A stretch of DNA of 64,000 nt, taken from NCBI RefSeq assembly GCF_002563955.1, contig NZ_PDJE01000001.1, forward strand, positions 2,542,001 through 2,606,000, given 5' to 3'. Each line of letters begins with the position of its first letter. Position 1 is the first letter of the stretch. This document shows positions 19,345 through 28,232 of the stretch, piece by piece. The translations under genes were made by a program, and so were the position numbers. The stretch comes from Paramicrobacterium agarici (GTDB lineage: Bacteria > Actinomycetota > Actinomycetes > Actinomycetales > Microbacteriaceae). The notes under the pieces are model-generated. The model was not told the DNA's origin and made no database searches. It saw only the letters and a list, made by a program, of their open reading frames with translations.

Positions 19345-19378
19345 CGAGGGGCGGATGCTGGTGAGCATCCGCCCCTCG
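19345..19378 (-). repeat. Perfect 15-bp hairpin between substrate-binding protein and permease genes
   Basis: CGAGGGGCGGATGCT and AGCATCCGCCCCTCG form a perfect 15-bp stem with a four-base loop, nine bases after the binding-protein stop. No T-run follows on either strand. Such hairpins commonly stabilise the upstream mRNA segment or partially terminate, so that the binding protein is made in excess over the permeases. Confidence 0.7.
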
Positions 19379-19387
19379 ATGAGGAAT

Positions 19388-21019
19388 CTACTTGTGGATC
19401 GGTGCGTAGCGGAACTTGAACGACGCATCGAGGGTGATGCCCTCGACGTCGGCGCCCGAGACCGCGATCTGCGCGCCCTGGAGGTACGGCAGCGTCGGCA
19501 GCGTCTGGGCCGCGACATCCTGAATCTGGCCGATGAGGTCAGCGCGGGCGTCCGCGTCACCCTCAACGAGCTGCTGGTTGATGAGGTCCTGGATCTCAGG
19601 GTTGTCGTAGTGGTTCAGAAGGAAGTTCTCCTTGCTGAAGAACGGCTGCAGATAGTTCGCCGCGTCGGAGTAGTCGGGGAACCATCCGAGCTGATACAGC
19701 GGGTAGACGTCTGACGTGCGGTCCTCGGAGTACTGCACCCACTCCGTCGTCTGCAGGTCGACGCTGAAGAGGCCATTTGCCTCGAGCTGCGACTTGATGA
19801 GCGCGTACTCGTCGGCCGACGACGGACCGTAGTGGTCGTTCGAGTACTGGATGCTGAGCTTCACGGGAGTCTCGATGCCCGCGTCCTCCAGACGCTGCTT
19901 CGCCTTGTCGGCATCCGGTCCGCCCTCGCCATCGCCGTAGAGCGACTTGAGAGACTCGTTCGCTCCGGTCAGGCCGTCGGGAACGTAGGAGTAAAGCGGA
20001 GTGTAGGTGCCCTTGTAGACCTGTTCGGCGATCTGCTCGCGATCGATCAGGTCGGCCATCGCCTGGCGCACGGCGAGCGCCTTGGTCTCGTCAGCGCTGT
20101 CGGTCTTCGCACCGAACGGCATGGTGTCGAAGTTGAACACGATGTAGCGGATCTCACCGCCGGGTCCCGTCGTGACTTTGACGTTGTCTTTGCCCTTGAG
20201 GTCTTCAACGTCGGTCGCCGAGAGGCTGCGGTACGCGACGTCGATGTCCCCCTCCTGCACGGCGAGCTTGAGGTTCGACGACTCGGAGTAGTACTTGACG
20301 TTGACGACCTCGTTCTCGGGAGCGCCGAGAACACCCTTGTAGTCAGGGTTCGCCTTGTACTGAATGAGGTTGTTGAAGTCGTAGCTCTCGATCGAGTACT
20401 GGCCGGCGAACGCCTTTCCGTCGACGATCTCCTTGTCTGGCGTGAGCTCGTCTGCCGAGAAGACATCCTCATCGACGATCGGGCCGGCAGGGCTCGAGAG
20501 GACCTGCGGGAAGGTCTGGTCGTTCTCGCTCTTGAGCGTGAAGACGACGGTCAGGTCGTCGGGCGCCTCGATGCTGTCGACGTTGTTGAGCAGCGACGAC
20601 GGACCGTTCGGGTCGGCGATGTTGATGGTGCGTTCAAAGCTGAACTTCACGTCTGACGACGTGAGTTCGTTGCCGTTGGCGAAGGTCAGGCCCTCTTTCA
20701 GAGTGACCGTGTACTCGTTCGGCGAGGTGAACTCCGCTGACTCGGCGATGTCGGGCTCGACATCGGGACTGCCGTACGGCGTGTTCATGAGGAACGGGTA
20801 GATCTGGTTCATCACCGCGAACGAGCCGTTGTCGTACGAGCCGGCGGGGTCGATGGTGGTGATCTTGTCGGTCGTGCCGATGACGATGGCGCCGCCGCCG
20901 TCACCTGATCCGCCGTCACCGCCTGAGCTGCCTGAACAGCCGGCGAGTGCGAGTGCGGCGACTGCGAGACCTGCAGTCGCCGTCAGGGCGCGCCGGCCTG
21001 TGGACTTTCCGGATGCCAT
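19388..21019 (-). CDS. Peptide ABC transporter substrate-binding lipoprotein (SBP family 5)
   Basis: 543 residues from the ATG at 21019, which has AAAGGGA about ten bases upstream; a longer in-frame start at 21166 has no signal peptide and is rejected. The signal peptide ends in lipobox A-L-A-G-C with the lipidated cysteine at 28, followed by a Gly/Ser-rich linker. The body matches SBP_bac_5 proteins (for example GDIDVAYRS and the PLYQLGWFPDYSDAANY region). It should bind peptides or similar solutes outside the membrane and deliver them to the permeases encoded downstream. Confidence 0.93.
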   Translation of the reverse strand: MASGKSTGRRALTATAGLAVAALALAGCSGSSGGDGGSGDGGGAIVIGTTDKITTIDPAGSYDNGSFAVMNQIYPFLMNTPYGSPDVEPDIAESAEFTSPNEYTVTLKEGLTFANGNELTSSDVKFSFERTINIADPNGPSSLLNNVDSIEAPDDLTVVFTLKSENDQTFPQVLSSPAGPIVDEDVFSADELTPDKEIVDGKAFAGQYSIESYDFNNLIQYKANPDYKGVLGAPENEVVNVKYYSESSNLKLAVQEGDIDVAYRSLSATDVEDLKGKDNVKVTTGPGGEIRYIVFNFDTMPFGAKTDSADETKALAVRQAMADLIDREQIAEQVYKGTYTPLYSYVPDGLTGANESLKSLYGDGEGGPDADKAKQRLEDAGIETPVKLSIQYSNDHYGPSSADEYALIKSQLEANGLFSVDLQTTEWVQYSEDRTSDVYPLYQLGWFPDYSDAANYLQPFFSKENFLLNHYDNPEIQDLINQQLVEGDADARADLIGQIQDVAAQTLPTLPYLQGAQIAVSGADVEGITLDASFKFRYAPIHK

Positions 21020-21100
21020 TTTCGGTACATCCCTTTCTTGGTTGGGAATACGCCGCAGGCACACGGGTGGCCAGCGACGCTGCTGTACTGCAATGCACTT

Positions 21101-21111
21101 AGCATAATGCT
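21101..21111. promoter_or_regulatory. Small palindrome upstream of the binding-protein gene
   Basis: AGCATaATGCT lies about 82 bases before the ATG in an AT-richer patch. It contains TATGCT on the minus strand, a possible -10 element. Either a promoter or a small operator would fit; no -35 is convincing. Confidence 0.3.
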
Positions 21112-21168
21112 GTCGACCGCCCGAGAGGGCATCGAGCCTGAAAACGTTGCCGAGGCGTGACGACAACG

Positions 21169-21208
21169 AAAAAGGCCTCCCAGAAGCGCGCTTCTGGGAG
21201 GCCTTTTT
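21169..21208. terminator. Bidirectional intrinsic terminator after tRNA-Glu
   Basis: Arms AAAAAGGCCTCCCAGAAG and CTTCTGGGAGGCCTTTTT are perfectly complementary over 18 bp with a CGCG loop. A T-run on each strand makes it effective in both directions. It ends the tRNA-Glu transcript and insulates the peptide importer operon. Confidence 0.93.
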
Positions 21209-21215
21209 CGTGTTG

Positions 21216-21288
21216 TGACCCCAGCGGGATTTGAACCCGCGTTACCGCCGTGAGAGGGCGACGTCCTAGGCCGCTAGACGATGGGGCC
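21216..21288 (-). tRNA. tRNA-Glu (CTC)
   Basis: 73 bases. Acceptor arms GGCCCCA and TGGGGTC pair with one G-U. The anticodon loop CCCTCTCAC gives anticodon CTC. The T arm GCGGGTTCAAATCCCGC is perfect. The 3' CCA is not encoded. A terminator follows immediately. Confidence 0.97.
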
Positions 21289-21304
21289 TGAAAACAACTC
21301 CATG

Positions 21305-21334
21305 AGTATGCCACAGAAGTGCGCACGCCAACAA
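21305..21334 (-). promoter_or_regulatory. Candidate promoter of tRNA-Glu
   Basis: TTGTTG (21329-21334) and CATACT (21305-21310) are separated by 18 bases on the minus strand, upstream of the tRNA 5' end at 21288. Spacing and orientation suit a housekeeping sigma promoter. Confidence 0.45.
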
Positions 21335-21384
21335 ATCACGGCGCCGTCAGAAACAATCCGGGCGTGTCGGTACCACCGCGGCGC

Positions 21385-22289
21385 TCACACGATCACCCGC
21401 AGCGCCCGCGGAAGAACACGGATGCTGACGGGCAGCGCACCCAGATTCTCGCCGTCGGCGAAGACATCGGCCTCGGGTCCCGACACCGTGATCTCGCTCA
21501 CTCGCCGTTCGTGCACAATAGGCAGGCGCGTGTGCGTGCCGGCGAAGACGCGGGGAAAGAAGGTCAGAAGCGTCACGCGCGAAATCGGGTCGACGCGCAC
21601 GACATCGAGCATGCCGTCGTCGAGTCGCGCGTGCGGCGCGATCGCCATTCCGCCGCCGATGAACCGGTTGTTGGCGACCGACATGAACGCGACATCCCGC
21701 GTGGTCATCTCAGAGTCCATCGCCATCGTCATGCGCTCCGCTCGCAGCCCGGCGAGCTCGCGCAGCGTGGCGACCACGTACCGAGCCCGGCCACGCGGCC
21801 AGCGCATACGGTTGGCGCGCGCATTCACTCGGGCATCGAAGCCCACCGAGACGACGCCGCCGAATCGCCGCTCCCCCGCCGACGTCGTCGCGACGCCGAC
21901 ATCGATGGAGCGGATGCTGCCGGAGCGCAGGCTGTCGAGAATGCGCTGCGCGGCAGCATCCGGCTTCTGCCTCGCGATCCCGAGCCCGCGGGCGAGGTCA
22001 TTTCCCGTTCCCGTCGGAACGATCGCGAGCGGCACCTGATTCTCGGCAAGCGCGTTGATCGCGAGATTCACAAGACCGTCTCCCCCGACGGCGACGAGCA
22101 CGTCGGGAGTTGCGCGCACGGCGTCGACTGTCGCGGCGAGCAGCTCTTCTGCACTCGCCTCGACAAGCGTCGTCACTTCGACGCCCGATCAGCGAGGGCC
22201 TCGACAATGCGCATGCCCACGGCTGAATGCGCACCGAAGCTCGACGCAGGATTGATGGCCACGGCGATGCGCACCGGTTCATGTGTCAC
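21385..22289 (-). pseudogene. Diacylglycerol kinase/YegS-like lipid kinase, frameshifted
   Basis: Two frames together make one lipid kinase. From GTG at 22289 the product reads VTHEPVRIAVAINPASSFG to ...IVEALADR and then hits a stop. The rest continues in another frame with GVEVTTLVEASAEEL and the family motifs VGGDGLVNLAINAL and PTGTGNDLARGLGI. Total length 905 bases is one short of a whole number of codons, so a single G is missing at the CCC of 22184-22186 (plus strand). Intact, it would be a 301-residue enzyme that phosphorylates diacylglycerol or a similar lipid. A sequencing error and a true null mutation look the same here. Confidence 0.75.
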
Positions 22290-22348
22290 CTCTGGATTAT
22301 GGCAGTGCCGGGCTTGCAGAGGCCGCCGCGCAGGGAGAGACTGACGAC

Positions 22349-22990
22349 ATGCACCTCACAAAGCTCGAGCACGCCGCGTTCATTCTCAGAGATGACAGCG
22401 GCGCGCGGTTGATCGTGGACCCGGGCGCGTACACCGCCCCCATCACGGATGCTGCGGGAATCGTCGCTGTGGTCATCACCCACGAGCACCCCGACCATTG
22501 GACGCCTGAGCAGCTTGAGCGGATTCTCGCCATCAATCCCGGCGTTCGCATCTTCGGCCCCGCAGGCGTCGCCGCGGCTGCCGAAGGCTTCGACGTCACG
22601 GTCGTCGAAGCCGGAGACGAGATCGACGCCGATCCGTTCGCGCTGCGGTTCTTCGGCGGCACGCACGCCGTGATTCACCCATCGATCCCGATCGTCGACA
22701 ATCTTGGAGTGCTGATCAACGGAAGCGTCTACTACGGAGGCGACTCGTTCACGGTCCCCGAGGGAGTCGACGTCGACGTGATGGCGGTGCCGGCAGGCGC
22801 GCCGTGGCTGAAGATCAGCGAGGTCATGGACTTCGTCGCCGACGTGGCCCCGAAGCGCAGCTTCCCCACACACGAGATGGTGCTCTCGCGCATCGGCAAA
22901 GACATGTCGAACCAGCGCATCGCCGGTGTAGTCGAGGCAGCGGGCGGCGAGCACTTTCCCCTAGAGCCCGGAGAATCTCTCGAGATCTAG
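22349..22990 (+). CDS. Metallo-beta-lactamase-fold metal-dependent hydrolase
   Basis: 213 residues from the ATG at 22349, preceded by GGGAGAGA. The metal motif HEHPDH (HxHxDH) follows VVITH, and the product is compact like UlaG-type Zn-dependent hydrolases. Other ligands are likely in GGTHAVIH and FPTHEM. No signal peptide, so cytosolic. Substrate is unknown. Divergent from the lipid kinase; its stop overlaps a small convergent Cys-rich frame by four bases. Confidence 0.85.
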   Translation: MHLTKLEHAAFILRDDSGARLIVDPGAYTAPITDAAGIVAVVITHEHPDHWTPEQLERILAINPGVRIFGPAGVAAAAEGFDVTVVEAGDEIDADPFALRFFGGTHAVIHPSIPIVDNLGVLINGSVYYGGDSFTVPEGVDVDVMAVPAGAPWLKISEVMDFVADVAPKRSFPTHEMVLSRIGKDMSNQRIAGVVEAAGGEHFPLEPGESLEI

Positions 22991-23133
22991 GAATTCGGCT
23001 CTGCGCCTTCCGTCGTCGCTTTCTCACACTCACAGTCGTCGGGCATCACCCCGTGCGCGAGAAATGCGCGAAGCTCGCAGTGCTCGCCGCGCGCGTCATA
23101 ACCGTCACACTGTATCGTCGGCACCGAGCACAT
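22987..23133 (-). CDS. Possible 48-residue cysteine-rich protein
   Basis: A short frame starts with ATG at 23133 and reads MCSVPTIQCDGYDARGEHC onward, with cysteines at 2, 9, 19, 34 and 36 (the last two as CEC). GGGAG four bases upstream could act as a ribosome binding site. It overlaps the end of the ArsR-type regulator by 29 bases and would be co-transcribed with it. The spaced cysteines suggest metal binding. The frame fills the only gap between the regulator and the hydrolase gene, which argues mildly for a real gene. No family was recognised. Confidence 0.4.
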   Translation of the reverse strand: MCSVPTIQCDGYDARGEHCELRAFLAHGVMPDDCECEKATTEGAEPNS

Positions 23134-23722
23134 CGATCTCCCACATGTGAACGTCTGGATCATCGGCATCGAACGTCTCGGCGGCCTCGCTCGCCATTCG
23201 GCTGATCGTCTCAAAGAATTTCTTGGCAGCCTCGGCGTTCATGGGAACATTCAGGTGCATCATCGTGGTGTGAAGGTCGTGCCCGACCATGTCCTCGCGC
23301 CACCGCGCACTCGAGCGCTTCACAAGATCAAGATGATCCTCGATCATGGTCTGCAGCAATACACCCGCGAGCTCGATGTCTTCGGCGCCGTAGTCAGGAG
23401 AGCCGACGTTCAGACTCCCTCGCGTTGGTGTCCAGACGCGATCGCGTTTGTCGTTCGTCTTCTCGGGAGCTTCCATAATGAGCCCGGCGTCGGCGAGCAC
23501 GCGCAGGTGAAAACTCACCGAATTCGCGGGTACGTTCAGCTCCTGCGCGAGGTCCGCGGCTCGTGCGTACATCCGTTTCGTCAGCGCGCGAACCAGCTGA
23601 CGCCGCAGTGGATGCGTCATCGCCTTGAGCATGGCACTCGTCATGGTCTGAGCGTCGCTTCCGGCAGGATCTGACGTCACGGGACGGTCGGGACCAGCAC
23701 CGGGCTGCTCTTCTCCTGACAT
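23105..23722 (-). CDS. ArsR-type winged-helix transcriptional regulator
   Basis: 205 residues. The helix-turn-helix is at about residues 52-82 (DLAQELNVPANSVSFHLRVL), preceded by AMTHPLRRQLVRAL, typical of ArsR-like HTH_20 proteins. The C-terminal 110 residues are probably a ligand or dimer domain and carry no metal-binding cysteine motif. It is divergent from an MFS exporter gene, and the 80-base intergenic region carries a double palindrome. Control of the exporter, likely by repression, is inferred. Confidence 0.85.
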   Translation of the reverse strand: MSGEEQPGAGPDRPVTSDPAGSDAQTMTSAMLKAMTHPLRRQLVRALTKRMYARAADLAQELNVPANSVSFHLRVLADAGLIMEAPEKTNDKRDRVWTPTRGSLNVGSPDYGAEDIELAGVLLQTMIEDHLDLVKRSSARWREDMVGHDLHTTMMHLNVPMNAEAAKKFFETISRMASEAAETFDADDPDVHMWEIDVLGADDTV

Positions 23723-23751
23723 ACCATCAGCCTACCGTGTTATGCAGAACT

Positions 23752-23777
23752 AATTGCGCAATTCTTATTGCGCAAAT
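23752..23777. promoter_or_regulatory. Double TTGCGCAA palindrome, probable operator of the ArsR-type regulator
   Basis: Two copies of TTGCGCAA (23754-23761 and 23768-23775) lie 14 bases apart centre to centre, the first embedded in the perfect palindrome AATTGCGCAATT. They fall between the divergent regulator and MFS genes, about 30 bases from each start, where a repressor would block both promoters. Confidence 0.6.
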
Positions 23778-23802
23778 TACCTTGCACATCTACAGTTGGG
23801 GC

Positions 23803-25089
23803 ATGTCCAGCACACAAGCGACCGTCCGCCTCTGGCGAGTCCAGCGGTACCCCACCTGGTTCGTCAGCGACGCGTCGAAAGAGCTCGCCGCGTCTCTGCT
23901 GGACTTCGCTGTCCCCCTCATCGCGCTCATGGTGACCGACAGCCCCGCGCAGGCAGGCGTCATCGGTGCCGTTGGCGTCATTACAGCGCTCATCCTCACG
24001 CTCGTCGGTGGCGTCCTTGCCGACCGGCACCGTCGCACGGGGCTGATGCTGCTGGGCGCTGTCATCGGCGTGGCACTCGCGGGGAGCTTCGCGGTTCTTG
24101 ACGCCCTCTCGGCACTCAACTTCGGTGTGCTTCTCGTTCTGAATGTGATCATCAACGCTCGCGACGGGCTGTTCGACACGGCGGGCGAAGCAGCCCTCAA
24201 GGAGGTGGTCCCTGACGAGGCAATGGGTCGAGCGCAAGCGGCAAATCAAGGCCGCGGCGCCGCCATCCAACTTGCCGGAGGGCCTCTGGGCGGAGCCCTT
24301 CTCGCCGTCGGTGGCTGGCTCGTCGCTGTTGCCGCGGGCGTGACATACCTTGTCTCCGTCGTGACAGCGTGGTTGCTCCGTCGCCAGGAGCTAAACGCAC
24401 GCATCACTACGGACGGCACGACACCGGATGCCGCATCGCGACGCACTCCGATGCTCACCGAAGCACGCGAGGGAATCGCCTGGCTGCTTTCCCGCGTCGA
24501 TCTTCGAGGAGTGCTCTGGGTATCGATGATCGTCAACCTGGGGTTCAACTCGGCCGTGACGACGATCATCTACTCGCTGCAGCAGTCCGGCCACTCCCCT
24601 CTCGTGATCGGCGCTCTGGGGTCAGTTCTTGGTGCCGTCATGCTCGCGGGAGCATTCGTGGCGCCGCTCCTTGTTCCGCACATTCGCGGCGGCGTCATCG
24701 TCATTTGCAGCTTGATCGTGGCCACCGCCGGCACGGCGATCTTGCCCGCGATCCACTCTGTGCCCGGCATCATGGCGATCATCGGCGTCTCCGTGTTCCT
24801 TGTTCCCGCGCTCAATTCAGCGCTCATGGGGTATTTCATGGTTGCGGTGCCGACCGAGCTGCTCGGGCGCGCCAACAGCGCCAGTCGGGTGCTCAGCATG
24901 GGCGCGATGCCTCTCGCGCCACTCATCGCCGGCTTCGGGCTGGCGTTCGCGGGGCGAACGGGAACTCTCGTTGCCTGCGCGGCTCTGACGGCGGTGGGTG
25001 TGATTCTTGCGCTGTCGAACCGTGCGCTCCGCTCGCTACCGAGTGAAAAAGAGTGGGGCGAACACGCGCAGAAATTCGTCGCGCGATGA
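23803..25089 (+). CDS. MFS transporter (probable drug or metabolite exporter)
   Basis: 428 residues from the ATG at 23803 (MSSTQATVRLWRVQRYP). Twelve membrane segments are likely, with the MFS motif A region GGVLADRHRRTGLML after TM2. A frame extension to 23737 crosses the operator region and is rejected. The protein resembles MFS_3-type exporters adjacent to ArsR-like regulators. The substrate is unknown; the regulator's ligand is probably the same or a related compound. Confidence 0.88.
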   Translation: MSSTQATVRLWRVQRYPTWFVSDASKELAASLLDFAVPLIALMVTDSPAQAGVIGAVGVITALILTLVGGVLADRHRRTGLMLLGAVIGVALAGSFAVLDALSALNFGVLLVLNVIINARDGLFDTAGEAALKEVVPDEAMGRAQAANQGRGAAIQLAGGPLGGALLAVGGWLVAVAAGVTYLVSVVTAWLLRRQELNARITTDGTTPDAASRRTPMLTEAREGIAWLLSRVDLRGVLWVSMIVNLGFNSAVTTIIYSLQQSGHSPLVIGALGSVLGAVMLAGAFVAPLLVPHIRGGVIVICSLIVATAGTAILPAIHSVPGIMAIIGVSVFLVPALNSALMGYFMVAVPTELLGRANSASRVLSMGAMPLAPLIAGFGLAFAGRTGTLVACAALTAVGVILALSNRALRSLPSEKEWGEHAQKFVAR

Positions 25090-25297
25090 TCACAGACGAG
25101 TAGCGCCCGGCGCCGCGCATCGCCCCGCAAGGCAGACGCTGCCGTGACACGCACATGGGTCATGCGGGTCGCAGACGCGATTCGCGCTCCTGTGCGCGGT
25201 CGAGAGCTGGCCGACGCGCTGGGGTTGTGCGAGAGTGTCAACCGCCGCCGCAGAGGCCCTGTGGGTTACGGGTTACCGGCCCGAACCGGCGCCGTGG

Positions 25298-25333
25298 AAA
25301 ACAAAAGATCCTCACGCAATCGCGTGAGGATCT
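25298..25333 (-). terminator. Intrinsic terminator of tRNA-Gln
   Basis: AGATCCTCACGC and GCGTGAGGATCT form a perfect 12-bp stem with a four-base loop. On the minus strand it is followed by TTTTGTTTT. It lies six bases beyond the 3' end of tRNA-Gln. The 208 bases between it and the MFS stop (25090-25297) show no gene or RNA that I can support. Confidence 0.88.
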
Positions 25334-25338
25334 GAGTG

Positions 25339-25410
25339 CTGGGGTACCTGGACTCGAACCAAGAATGGCGGTACCAGAAACCGCTGTGTTGCCAATTACA
25401 CCATACCCCA
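25339..25410 (-). tRNA. tRNA-Gln (CTG)
   Basis: 72 bases. Acceptor TGGGGTA pairs with TACCCCA, with G as discriminator. The anticodon loop TTCTGGT gives CTG. The T arm contains GGTTCGAGTCC. CCA is not encoded. It sits 110 bases beyond the end of gltX, on the same strand, with its own terminator. Confidence 0.96.
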
Positions 25411-25520
25411 TGGCGTACTCCAGCTTGCCGGAGCCAAGAGACAACTTTAGCCGACGAATGAGCGGGAGCCAAAACGGCCGCCTCCGGGCGTGTCCCTGTC
25501 GCCTTTCGCCCTCGTCGAAC

Positions 25521-27035
25521 TCAGGACTCGAGGTGCGCAGCAAGCCGCTCAAGGCGAGCGATCGAATCGGCTTTGCCGAGGATCTCCATGGACTCGAACA
25601 GGGGCGGTGACACGCGCCTGCCGGAGACCGCGACGCGAAGCGGCCCATACGCCACTCGCGGCTTGAGCTCGAGCTTCTCGACCAGGGCCTCGGCGAGCAC
25701 CTGCTGAAGCGTCTCAGCCGACCACTCCTCGGTCTCTCTCAGTGCCGCGAGGGCGGCATCGAGCACATCGAGAGCGTTCTTGGGCAGCGACTTCAGAGCG
25801 TCAGCCTGAAGCTCGACGGACGACGTCTCCTGAAAGAGAAAGCCGAGCATACCCGGGGCATCGCCAAGAAGGCTCATGCGCGTCTGCACGAGCGGAGCCG
25901 CCTGCGCCAGAATCTCGCGCTGGGCATCGCTCAGCGGTTCCGTGAGGATTCCGGCCTCGACGAGGTAGGGAACACAGCGTTCCGCGAAGTCGTCGACAGA
26001 CAGCATCCGGATGTGGTCACCGTTGATGGATTCGGCCTTCTTGATGTCGAAGCGAGCGGGATTCGGATTGACGTCGACAATGTCGAACCGCTCCACCATC
26101 TCGTCAAGAGTGAAGACATCGCGGTCGGCCGAGTAGCCCCAGCCGAGCAGCGCAAGGTAATTGTCGAGCCCTTCGGGAACGAACCCGCGGTCACGGTGGT
26201 GAAAGAGGTTCGACTCCGGATTGCGCTTGGAGAGCTTCTTGTTGCCCTCTCCCAGCACCGTCGGCAGATGCCCGAAGCGCGGAACGAACGAGGTCAGCCC
26301 GATGTCGATGAGCGCGCGGTAGAGCGCGATCTGCCGCGGAGTCGACGGAAGAAGGTCCTCGCCGCGGAGCACGTGGGTGACTCCCATGAGTGCGTCGTCG
26401 ACGGGATTGACGAACGTGTAGAGAGGCTTCCCGTTGGGGCGGACGACGACGAAGTCGATGAAGGATCCTGCGGGGAAGGTGATGTCGCCGCGCACGAGGT
26501 CGCTGAACGAGAGGTCTTCGTCGGGAACCCTCAGACGAAGCGCGGGCTGACGTCCTTCGGCGCGGAACGCCGCCCTCTGCTCGTCGGTCAGCTCACGGTC
26601 GTAGTTGTCGTAGCCGTGCTGGGCGGGCCGGCCTGCCTGCACGTTGCGAGCTTCGATTTCCTCCGCCGTCGAGAAGCTCTCGTACAGGTGCCCCGACGCC
26701 TTCAACTTCTCAATGACGTCGTCGTAAACTGAGCTGCGCTGCGACTGTCGATACGGCCCGTGCGGCCCGCCGACCTCGATTCCCTCGTCCCAGTCGATGT
26801 TCAGCCACCGGAGCCCCTCGATGATCTGCGTGTAGCTCTCTTCGCTGTCTCGGGCGGCGTCGGTGTCTTCGATGCGGAATACGAGCTTGCCGCCCGTGTG
26901 GCGCGCGTACGCCCAGTTGAACAGTGCCGTGCGAATGAGCCCGACGTGCGGCGTTCCGGTCGGAGACGGGCAGAAGCGCACGCGCACGTCGCTACCGGTT
27001 GCTGACGAGAAAGGATATGAGGGTGCTGTAGACAT
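25521..27035 (-). CDS. gltX: Glutamyl-tRNA synthetase
   Basis: 504 residues from the ATG at 27035; a start nine codons earlier is open but lacks support. The class I motifs are SPTGTPHVG (HIGH equivalent, about 24-32) and KLSKR (267-271). In actinobacteria GltX generally charges both tRNA-Glu and tRNA-Gln, with the latter corrected by GatCAB. The nearby tRNA-Gln and tRNA-Glu genes are its substrates. It lies 42 bases downstream of the mevalonate operon and may be read from it. Confidence 0.97.
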   Translation of the reverse strand: MSTAPSYPFSSATGSDVRVRFCPSPTGTPHVGLIRTALFNWAYARHTGGKLVFRIEDTDAARDSEESYTQIIEGLRWLNIDWDEGIEVGGPHGPYRQSQRSSVYDDVIEKLKASGHLYESFSTAEEIEARNVQAGRPAQHGYDNYDRELTDEQRAAFRAEGRQPALRLRVPDEDLSFSDLVRGDITFPAGSFIDFVVVRPNGKPLYTFVNPVDDALMGVTHVLRGEDLLPSTPRQIALYRALIDIGLTSFVPRFGHLPTVLGEGNKKLSKRNPESNLFHHRDRGFVPEGLDNYLALLGWGYSADRDVFTLDEMVERFDIVDVNPNPARFDIKKAESINGDHIRMLSVDDFAERCVPYLVEAGILTEPLSDAQREILAQAAPLVQTRMSLLGDAPGMLGFLFQETSSVELQADALKSLPKNALDVLDAALAALRETEEWSAETLQQVLAEALVEKLELKPRVAYGPLRVAVSGRRVSPPLFESMEILGKADSIARLERLAAHLES

Positions 27036-27077
27036 CACCTCGATCTTAGTCGAGCACGACACGAGCGGATGCTGTCG

Positions 27078-28232
27078 TCAGCGACTCTCGTACAGGCGCC
27101 TGTGTTCCGCGATGCCGGCGAAGCGCACGTCGCCCTGCGTCTCGTCTGCCGTCTCGAAATCGCCGACGCGGTCATAGGCGATGTGACGGTGACGATACTC
27201 GTCGTACGCGATGGGCCGCCGCTGTTCGAGCAGGCCCTGGAGCTCGTCCGTGCGCATCTGCGCCTTATAGCCGGGGACGAGAACACCGGCGAAGAACTCG
27301 CCGACCGCTCCCGAGCCGTAACTGAAGAACCCGATGCGCTCCCCTGCGAGATCCGGGCCGTTGTCGAGCAGCGACAACAGCGCGAGATAGATCGACGCCG
27401 TGTACGTGTTGCCGATGCGCGCGTTGTACTCGACGGTGTCAGCGAGGCGATCGATGTCGCCCGATTCGCCGTCCGGGTCCGCGATCCGAGCAAGTCGCTG
27501 CTGCGCTTTCACGGCCATGCGCGTGAATGGCTGGTGGTAGCAGACGCGCGCAAAGCTCGAGAACTCCGCTCCCCCGTTCGCGCGGTAGTCCTGCCAGGCC
27601 CCCTCGAGCGACTCGAGGTACACCTGCACCGAGTACTTGCCGTCGACGAGCGCCGTGCTGCGATCGTTGGGCCGCCAGAAGTCCCACACGTCGTCGGTCC
27701 ACAGCCCTGAGACCGGTTCGATCTCGAGAACCGCCGGGTCCTTCGCGATGAGCATCGCGACAGCCCCTGACCCTTGCGTCGCCTCACCGCTCGAATTGAG
27801 CTCGTAGCGCGCCACATCGCTCGCGATCACGAGAACACGCTCGCTGGGTCTGCGCTCGACGATGCCGAGCCCGAACTGAATGGCTGCCGTCGCCGAGTAG
27901 CAGGCCTCCTTCACCTCGACGACACGCGCGGAGCGAGGAAGCCCGAGCACGCCGTGCAGAAACACGGATGCCGCCTTCGACTGGTCGATGCCCGACTCCG
28001 TCGCGAAGACGACAGTGCGTATTCCCTCGACGCCGTGGCGCTCGAGGATCGGCTTCGCCGCGCGCGCGGCCATCGTGACGATGTCCTCGTCCTCCGTTGT
28101 GAGGCTCATCTCCGTCTGGCCGATGCCGCGGTGGTACTTGCCCACATCGATGCCCTCGTGCTCAGCAAGATCTGCAAGGGCGAAGACGAGGCTCCCCGTT
28201 GCGGCCGAGATGTCGTGGATACCGATGGTCAT
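27078..28232 (-). CDS. mvaS: Hydroxymethylglutaryl-CoA synthase
   Basis: 384 residues. It condenses acetyl-CoA with acetoacetyl-CoA to HMG-CoA, the entry step of the mevalonate pathway. Catalytic residues are at the positions known from the staphylococcal and enterococcal enzymes: Glu79 (FATESGIDQ), Cys111 (KEACYSAT) and His233 (CYHQPF). It is the last gene of the operon and overlaps the reductase gene by four bases. Confidence 0.95.
   Translation of the reverse strand: MTIGIHDISAATGSLVFALADLAEHEGIDVGKYHRGIGQTEMSLTTEDEDIVTMAARAAKPILERHGVEGIRTVVFATESGIDQSKAASVFLHGVLGLPRSARVVEVKEACYSATAAIQFGLGIVERRPSERVLVIASDVARYELNSSGEATQGSGAVAMLIAKDPAVLEIEPVSGLWTDDVWDFWRPNDRSTALVDGKYSVQVYLESLEGAWQDYRANGGAEFSSFARVCYHQPFTRMAVKAQQRLARIADPDGESGDIDRLADTVEYNARIGNTYTASIYLALLSLLDNGPDLAGERIGFFSYGSGAVGEFFAGVLVPGYKAQMRTDELQGLLEQRRPIAYDEYRHRHIAYDRVGDFETADETQGDVRFAGIAEHRRLYESR

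Noticed and set aside
22180..22195. Programmed -1 frameshift in the lipid kinase
   Set aside because: A CGGG run of three Gs is a poor slippery site and no stimulatory structure is apparent; mutation or sequencing error is simpler.
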